From the NCBI RefSeq assembly GCF_015356825.1, contig NZ_JAACYW010000107.1, forward strand, positions 1 through 33,889: a DNA stretch of 33,889 nt. Reading direction: 5' to 3'. A program made the position numbers and the translations under genes. Below the pieces are notes generated by a model. It searched no databases, was not told where the DNA came from, and saw only the letters and a program-made list of their open reading frames with translations. Of the stretch, positions 30,430 through 33,889 are shown piece by piece (position 1 is the first letter of the stretch; every line of letters starts with the position of its first letter). This DNA is from Catenulispora rubra. GTDB lineage: Bacteria > Actinomycetota > Actinomycetes > Streptomycetales > Catenulisporaceae.

Positions 30430-30856
30430 ATGTCTCGACGCAGGTCCCGTGTGCTCGCCTGGGTCGACAGCACGGCCTGCTGGAGCGATTCCAACGCCGA
30501 CGGCTCCAACGCTGGTCGCCACCGGTGTCGACTACCCGGACGCGCTGGCGGCCGGTGTCGCGGCCGGGCAGGAGCGCTACACCGGGCCGGGCGAGTCCAA
30601 CGGCCTCAACGGCGGCGTGGTGGTGGTGCTCACCGATGGCACGTCCATGCCCAAGGAGACCGCCGACTACCTGAAGCAGATCGACCCGCACGTCCACCAC
30701 GTCTACGCGGTCGGCGGCCAGGCGGTGAAGGCGGTCGCGGCGGCGCTCCCGTCCTGGACCGGCGTCACGCCGCTGGCCGGCGCGATCGCGAACAACACGT
30801 TCGGGGCCGGCGCTTGGGACTCGGCGGTCGACCGGGATGCTCCGGCGCTGCCGTAG
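30430..30856 (+). pseudogene. Cell-wall-binding repeat (CWB2) protein remnant, frameshifted
   Basis: AGGGGGA precedes ATG 30430, which opens MSRRRSRVLAWVDSTACW, a basic start like a signal peptide but without its hydrophobic core. The frame then stops making sense. From about 30515 another frame reads LVATGVDYPDALAAGVAAG, VVVVLTDGTSMPKETADYL and VYAVGGQAVKAVAAA. These are the ATGxxxPDALAAG, LLTDGTSLP and VYxVGG elements of the clostridial/actinobacterial cell-wall-binding repeat 2. So the gene has lost its export signal and most repeats and has shifted frame near 30500-30515. It ends at TAG 30856. It sits between two large hairpins beside the LCP gene. Confidence 0.75.
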
Positions 30857-30921
30857 TCGCTGCCGTGACTGTGCTGCCGTAGTCGATGAGTCGATTCGTC
30901 GAGTAATCGACGCATACTGAG

Positions 30922-30979
30922 ACGCCGAAGGCGCGCTCGGACGATCCCCACAGGATCGCTCCGGGTGCGCCTTCGGCGT
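30922..30979. terminator. Large two-stage hairpin terminator
   Basis: ACGCCGAAGGCGC (30922-30934) pairs perfectly with GCGCCTTCGGCGT (30967-30979). Inside, CGATCC (30942-30947) pairs with GGATCG (30953-30958). It isolates the CWB2 remnant from the next promoter. Confidence 0.8.
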
Positions 30980-31023
30980 TCTGCCGCATACAGCGACCTG
31001 GGGCGAATCCGGGTGTTTACAGA

Positions 31024-31042
31024 GTTAGGAAACTTAACTAAC
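31024..31042. promoter_or_regulatory. GTTAG-N9-CTAAC operator before the secreted protein gene
   Basis: GTTAG (31024-31028) and CTAAC (31038-31042) flank GAAACTTAA. This resembles the AT-rich GTTAGGAAA palindromes seen ahead of secreted-enzyme genes in streptomycetes (from memory, not checked). An AT-rich stretch with TGATATCA (31049-31056) follows. Confidence 0.45.
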
Positions 31043-31137
31043 CTCAATTGATATCAGATGTATGAGACACCACGCAGCCCTCGCGCGAACCCGCCGTGAA
31101 GCCTCCCCCCACCCTTGAACTGGAAGGAATCGCGATC

Positions 31138-31989
31138 ATGACAGACCCCACCCGACGTCCCGCGATCGTGAGCAGACGTACAGTCATCCGATCCCTGGCG
31201 GTCACTTCGATCGCAGCACCGGTCACACTCACCGCGCTGGGCGAAGCGTCCGCCTGGGGCGCCGGCTCGCGCCCCGCGGCGACGCCGCTCTGGCATCCGG
31301 TCCCGGCCGTGGACAAGCTCAACGCGTTCGAGGGCGTCGAGGCCGACCGGGGCCACCGGCACCCGGACCGCACGTACGTCCTGGTCGAGAACGCCGACCA
31401 CTACCGGATCAACATCTGGCACGACGATCTCGACACCACCGGCTCGAACGACCGGCAGCGCACCGAGGTCAAGGGCATGGTGCAGAACGGCACGGCCTTC
31501 AAGATGCTGAACGGCCAGACCTGGCAGATCAACTACGCCATGTACATGCCCTCGACGCTGCACGGCACGAGCCGCTTCACGCACATCTTCCAGACCAAGT
31601 CCGTCAACCCCGACGCAGGCCCCTGGTGCACCCTCGACCTCACCCGCGGCTCCGGCGGCACGGAGATGATCAACGCACGGGCGTACGGCACTCCCGGCGC
31701 GCCTGACATCGCCGCCGGCCGCCTCGCGCCGCTCCGGGACCGGTGGGTCACAGTGCAGTGGACTCTGACCATCGGCCAGCGGGGCGCGGCCACGTTCGCG
31801 CTGCTCAACGGGACCGACCCGAGTTCTCCCGTGTACATGAAGGGCAGCGAGAAGAACGTGGTCATCCCCGCGAACACCTCGTACGTGCGGCCCAAGTGGG
31901 GCATCTATCGCTCGATCGAGAGCGCGCCCTCGGACATCATCGACACGTACATCCTGTTCAAGAACTACACCGCGACCCGGTTGTCCTAG
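31138..31989 (+). CDS. Tat-exported polysaccharide-lyase-like protein
   Basis: The 283-residue product has a twin-arginine signal (SRRTVIRSLAVTSIAAPVT, about 18-36) ending near ASAWG, so it should be exported folded. The mature part contains NDRQRTEVKGM, GQTWQINYAMYMPSTLHG, FTHIFQTKS, WCTLDLTRG and a C-terminal WGIYRSIES. The RQRTEVK and IFQxK segments are like those in jelly-roll polysaccharide lyases of the heparinase I/alginate lyase type. A carbohydrate-degrading or binding role is likely, but the substrate is not determined. ATG 31138 follows GAAGGAAT. A GTTAG/CTAAC repeat lies about 100 bp upstream. It converges on the methyltransferase gene 8 bp away. Confidence 0.65.
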   Translation: MTDPTRRPAIVSRRTVIRSLAVTSIAAPVTLTALGEASAWGAGSRPAATPLWHPVPAVDKLNAFEGVEADRGHRHPDRTYVLVENADHYRINIWHDDLDTTGSNDRQRTEVKGMVQNGTAFKMLNGQTWQINYAMYMPSTLHGTSRFTHIFQTKSVNPDAGPWCTLDLTRGSGGTEMINARAYGTPGAPDIAAGRLAPLRDRWVTVQWTLTIGQRGAATFALLNGTDPSSPVYMKGSEKNVVIPANTSYVRPKWGIYRSIESAPSDIIDTYILFKNYTATRLS

Positions 31990-31997
31990 TTCTAGCT

Positions 31998-32675
31998 TCA
32001 GACCTGGTCCTGGTCCTGGTCCTGGTCCGACGTCGCGACGCGCCGCACCACGATAATGTTCTCAGTGACCGTCGCCGTCTGCCCCTGCGGATTGGTGGCC
32101 GTGCGCTGCGGCGCGTCACACCGCTCGACGCGCCACCCCTCATCGAGTCGCAGCGACGCCACCATCTCCTGGGGCGTGGGGAACTGCACGTCCTGACCGG
32201 CCTGCCACGACCACGGCGCCACCGAAGCGTGCTCCACCACGATCAGCAGACCGTCCGGCGCCACCGCGCGCGCCGCCCGACGCAGCACCTCGGTGCGGGG
32301 GAATTCGAGCGGCGTGTGGAAGTACGTCGCGCAAACCAGGTCGAAGTCGCCCGCGGGGAAGCTCTCGGCCAGGTCGTGGCAGACCGGGTGGACCCGGTCG
32401 GCCACGCTCACGGCCCAGGCACACTCGGCGACGCGGTCCAGCGCGGTCTGTGAGACGTCGACGGCGGTGACGTCCCAGCCCTGGCCGGCGAGCCAGATCG
32501 CGTCGCCGCCGTGGCCGCATCCCAGGTCGAGTGCCGTGCCCGGGGTCGGGGCGAAGGTTGTGACGAGGTCTTTCAGCACCACGTTGGGCTTGGTGCCCCA
32601 GTTGGCGTTCAGCCGCGCGTAGTGCCTCTCCCAAAAGGTCGCGGAGTCGGTATCGGTATCGAGGTCGCTGTGCAC
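31998..32675 (-). CDS. Class I SAM-dependent methyltransferase with Asp-Gln repeat tail
   Basis: Methyltransferase of 225 residues. Motif I is ALDLGCGHGGDA (48-59), the acidic ribose-binding residue is Asp73 in VTAVDVS, and FDLVCATYFHTPLEF forms the motif IV region. Overall it resembles TehB/thiopurine-type methyltransferases that modify small molecules. The C-terminus is DQDQDQDQV (217-225), encoded by a GACCAG hexamer repeat. The N-terminal DLDTDTD comes from another short repeat. GTG 32675 with AGGAGA 6 nt upstream is preferred over the longer ATG 32708. It is divergent from an XRE-cupin regulator. Substrate unknown. Confidence 0.85.
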   Translation of the reverse strand: MHSDLDTDTDSATFWERHYARLNANWGTKPNVVLKDLVTTFAPTPGTALDLGCGHGGDAIWLAGQGWDVTAVDVSQTALDRVAECAWAVSVADRVHPVCHDLAESFPAGDFDLVCATYFHTPLEFPRTEVLRRAARAVAPDGLLIVVEHASVAPWSWQAGQDVQFPTPQEMVASLRLDEGWRVERCDAPQRTATNPQGQTATVTENIIVVRRVATSDQDQDQDQV

Positions 32676-32737
32676 GTGAGGTCTCCTTTTCGCAGCGTGG
32701 TCCGCCACCGACGACCTTGCGCCCCGTCCTGCCGAAC

Positions 32738-32767
32738 TTGCAATCCTTCATGCCGTTTCAGCAATCT
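32738..32767 (+). promoter_or_regulatory. Promoter with paired GCAATC elements before XRE-cupin gene
   Basis: TTGCAA (32738-32743) and CAATCT (32762-32767) are 18 bp apart, the latter 6 nt before ATG 32774. GCAATC occurs at 32740 and 32761, two helical turns apart, and could be a regulator site. Confidence 0.45.
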
Positions 32768-32773
32768 GGAGTC

Positions 32774-33346
32774 ATGCCGAACACCAAGCAGCACATCCTG
32801 GACGCCGTCGGCCCGCGCCTGCGCGACCTGCGCCACCGCCGCGGAATGACTCTCGCCGAACTCGCCGAGCACACCGGCGTCAACGAGAGCACCCTGTCCC
32901 GCCTGGAGAACGGCACGCGCAAGCCGACCCTGGAGCTCCTGCTCCCCCTCGCCGAGGTCTACGCCGTCCCCCTCGACGACCTCGTCGGCGCACCCCGCAC
33001 AGGCGACCCGCGCATCCACCTACGGCCGGTGATACGCCACGGCATGACCCACATCCCGCTCAGCCACCCGGGCGGCGTCCAGGCGCACAAGCTCCTCATC
33101 CCGCCGCGCCCCGACGCCGAGCCGGATCTGAAGACCCACGAGGGATTCGAGTGGCTCTACGTCATCGCCGGTCGGCTGCGCCTACTGCTCGGCGACCAGG
33201 ACCTGGTGCTCAAGCCGGGCGAGGCCGCCGAGTTCGACACCCAGGTGCCGCACTGGCTCGGGGCCGACGGCGACCGGACTGTGGAGCTCCTGATCCTGTT
33301 CGGGAAGCAGGGGGAGCGCGCGCATCTCAAGGTGCGTACCACCTGA
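32774..33346 (+). CDS. XRE-family regulator with cupin sensor domain
   Basis: Regulator of 190 residues. The XRE helix-turn-helix is about 13-68 (LRDLRHRRGMTLAELAEHTGVNESTLSRLENGTRKPTLEL). A cupin_2 domain occupies about 100-180 (HEGFEWLYVIAGRLRLLLGDQDLVLKPGEAAEFD, then PHWLGA), likely sensing a small ligand through a metal-bound pocket. ATG 32774 has GGAG close by and is preferred over 32717. It is divergent from the methyltransferase, which is the probable target. It converges with the broken MmyB gene 26 bp further on. Confidence 0.88.
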   Translation: MPNTKQHILDAVGPRLRDLRHRRGMTLAELAEHTGVNESTLSRLENGTRKPTLELLLPLAEVYAVPLDDLVGAPRTGDPRIHLRPVIRHGMTHIPLSHPGGVQAHKLLIPPRPDAEPDLKTHEGFEWLYVIAGRLRLLLGDQDLVLKPGEAAEFDTQVPHWLGADGDRTVELLILFGKQGERAHLKVRTT

Positions 33347-33372
33347 CGCGTGCATAGCGACGCGCCAGACTG

Positions 33373-33889
33373 TTAGGAAACCTCCACCCGCGCCAGTCGG
33401 CTCAGTGCGCGAGCGCTGGGAGTGTCGGGGTCGGGCGTGATGAACACGATCTGCTGATCGGCATCGGCGATCGGGATCACGTCGCAGTTCACGCGCAACA
33501 GGCCGAGTTCCGGATGCACCATCGACTTGGTGCGGTGTCCGGGGAGGCGGACCTGCTTGCCGGCCCACAGGTCGCGGAACTCCGCACTGCCAGCGCTGAG
33601 CTGCGCCAGGAGGTCGCGAAGGTACTGGCTGCGGGGGTAACGGTCGGCGGAGGCGGGAGACGGCGATCTCGGCGAAGTCCTCGTGGCCGTCGGTGAGGAC
33701 CTCTTCGCGGTCGAGGAAGCGGCGGCAGGCCAGGTTGGGGCGGGTGTCGAGGTCGCTGAAGAGGGCCTGGGCCAGGGGGTTGAAGGCCAGGACGTCGTAG
33801 GCGGCGGAAGTGACCAGACCTGCGGTCAGGGGGAGGCGTCGGAGCAGGTCCGTCACATGTGGCGTGACCTCGCGGGGCGGGTTCTCGGG
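33373..33889 (-). pseudogene. MmyB-like XRE regulator, C-terminal part, frameshifted and cut by window edge
   Basis: Reading from the right edge, one frame gives TPHVTDLLRRLPLTAGLV, DVLAFNPLAQALFSDLD and EDFAEIAVSRL, the MmyB-type ligand-binding domain. After about 33650 this frame turns into nonsense. The +1 frame continues with RYPRSQYLRDLLAQL, SAEFRDLWAGKQVRLPG and QQIVFITPDPDTPSARAL, down to TAA at 33373. So a single-base indel lies at about 33635-33660, near a GGGGG run. It could be a true mutation or a sequencing error. The N-terminal helix-turn-helix, if present, is outside the window. Confidence 0.75.

Noticed and set aside
33372..33381. GTTAGGAAAC, same as part of the site at 31024
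   Set aside because: It coincides with the stop codon region of a minus-strand gene and has no second arm. Likely chance.

Overview
The window is very GC-rich, packed with GTG starts, and rich in one-component regulators and actinomycete families (ECF41 sigma factor, MmyB-type XRE regulators, HxlR, LytR-CpsA-Psr, WXG100-like, DUF3052-like). This suggests the chromosome of a soil-type filamentous actinomycete such as Streptomycetales or Catenulisporales. The genus cannot be fixed from the sequence alone. No tRNA, rRNA, CRISPR array or replication origin was seen. The left edge cuts an IS3-family transposase gene and the right edge cuts a frameshifted regulator gene.

Layout. 1-1500: IS3-type transposase end, a T4 Rnl2-type RNA ligase carrying a tandem-repeat insertion, and a short array of GAGATRTCGG direct repeats. 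1.5-4.5 kb: ECF41 sigma factor, medium-chain oxidoreductase, and a divergent MmyB-type regulator with a palindromic operator. 4.7-9.7 kb: sugar porter convergent with a glucose-6-phosphate-dehydrogenase / mutarotase / NAD(P)-binding protein gene row. 9.8-14.3 kb: AraC regulator, lipoprotein, and a TetR regulator divergent from a CocE-type hydrolase. 14.3-16.7 kb: ArsR-type regulator with a DUF4097-like protein, then TetR with an Ohr peroxidase under twin operators. 16.7-22.5 kb: DUF3052-like gene behind a hexanucleotide minisatellite, MarR/MFS pair, YbaK-type deacylase, AraC/MFS pair. 22.7-24.7 kb: tiny membrane protein with TetR, and an orphan WXG100-like protein with a Pro/Gln/Tyr-rich membrane protein. 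24.7-28 kb: amidohydrolase/MarR and HxlR/quinone-oxidoreductase pairs. 28.1-31 kb: cell-envelope genes (membrane protein, LCP ligase, cell-wall-binding-repeat pseudogene). 31.1-33.9 kb: Tat-exported polysaccharide-lyase-like protein, methyltransferase, XRE-cupin regulator, broken MmyB regulator.

The dominant theme is local control. About thirteen regulators sit in 34 kb, most divergent from one target (oxidoreductase, hydrolase, peroxidase or efflux pump), and most divergent gaps contain a readable inverted repeat. A second theme is start-site architecture: about ten starts have a TANNNT box exactly 6-7 nt upstream, which predicts leaderless transcripts. A third theme is short in-frame or intergenic tandem repeats (6-9 nt units) in loops, tails and leaders of otherwise conserved genes. 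The most unusual single gene is the RNA ligase. The best-resolved regulatory predictions are the ECF41 promoter (TGTCACA-N16-CGTC) and the TetR-Ohr twin operator.
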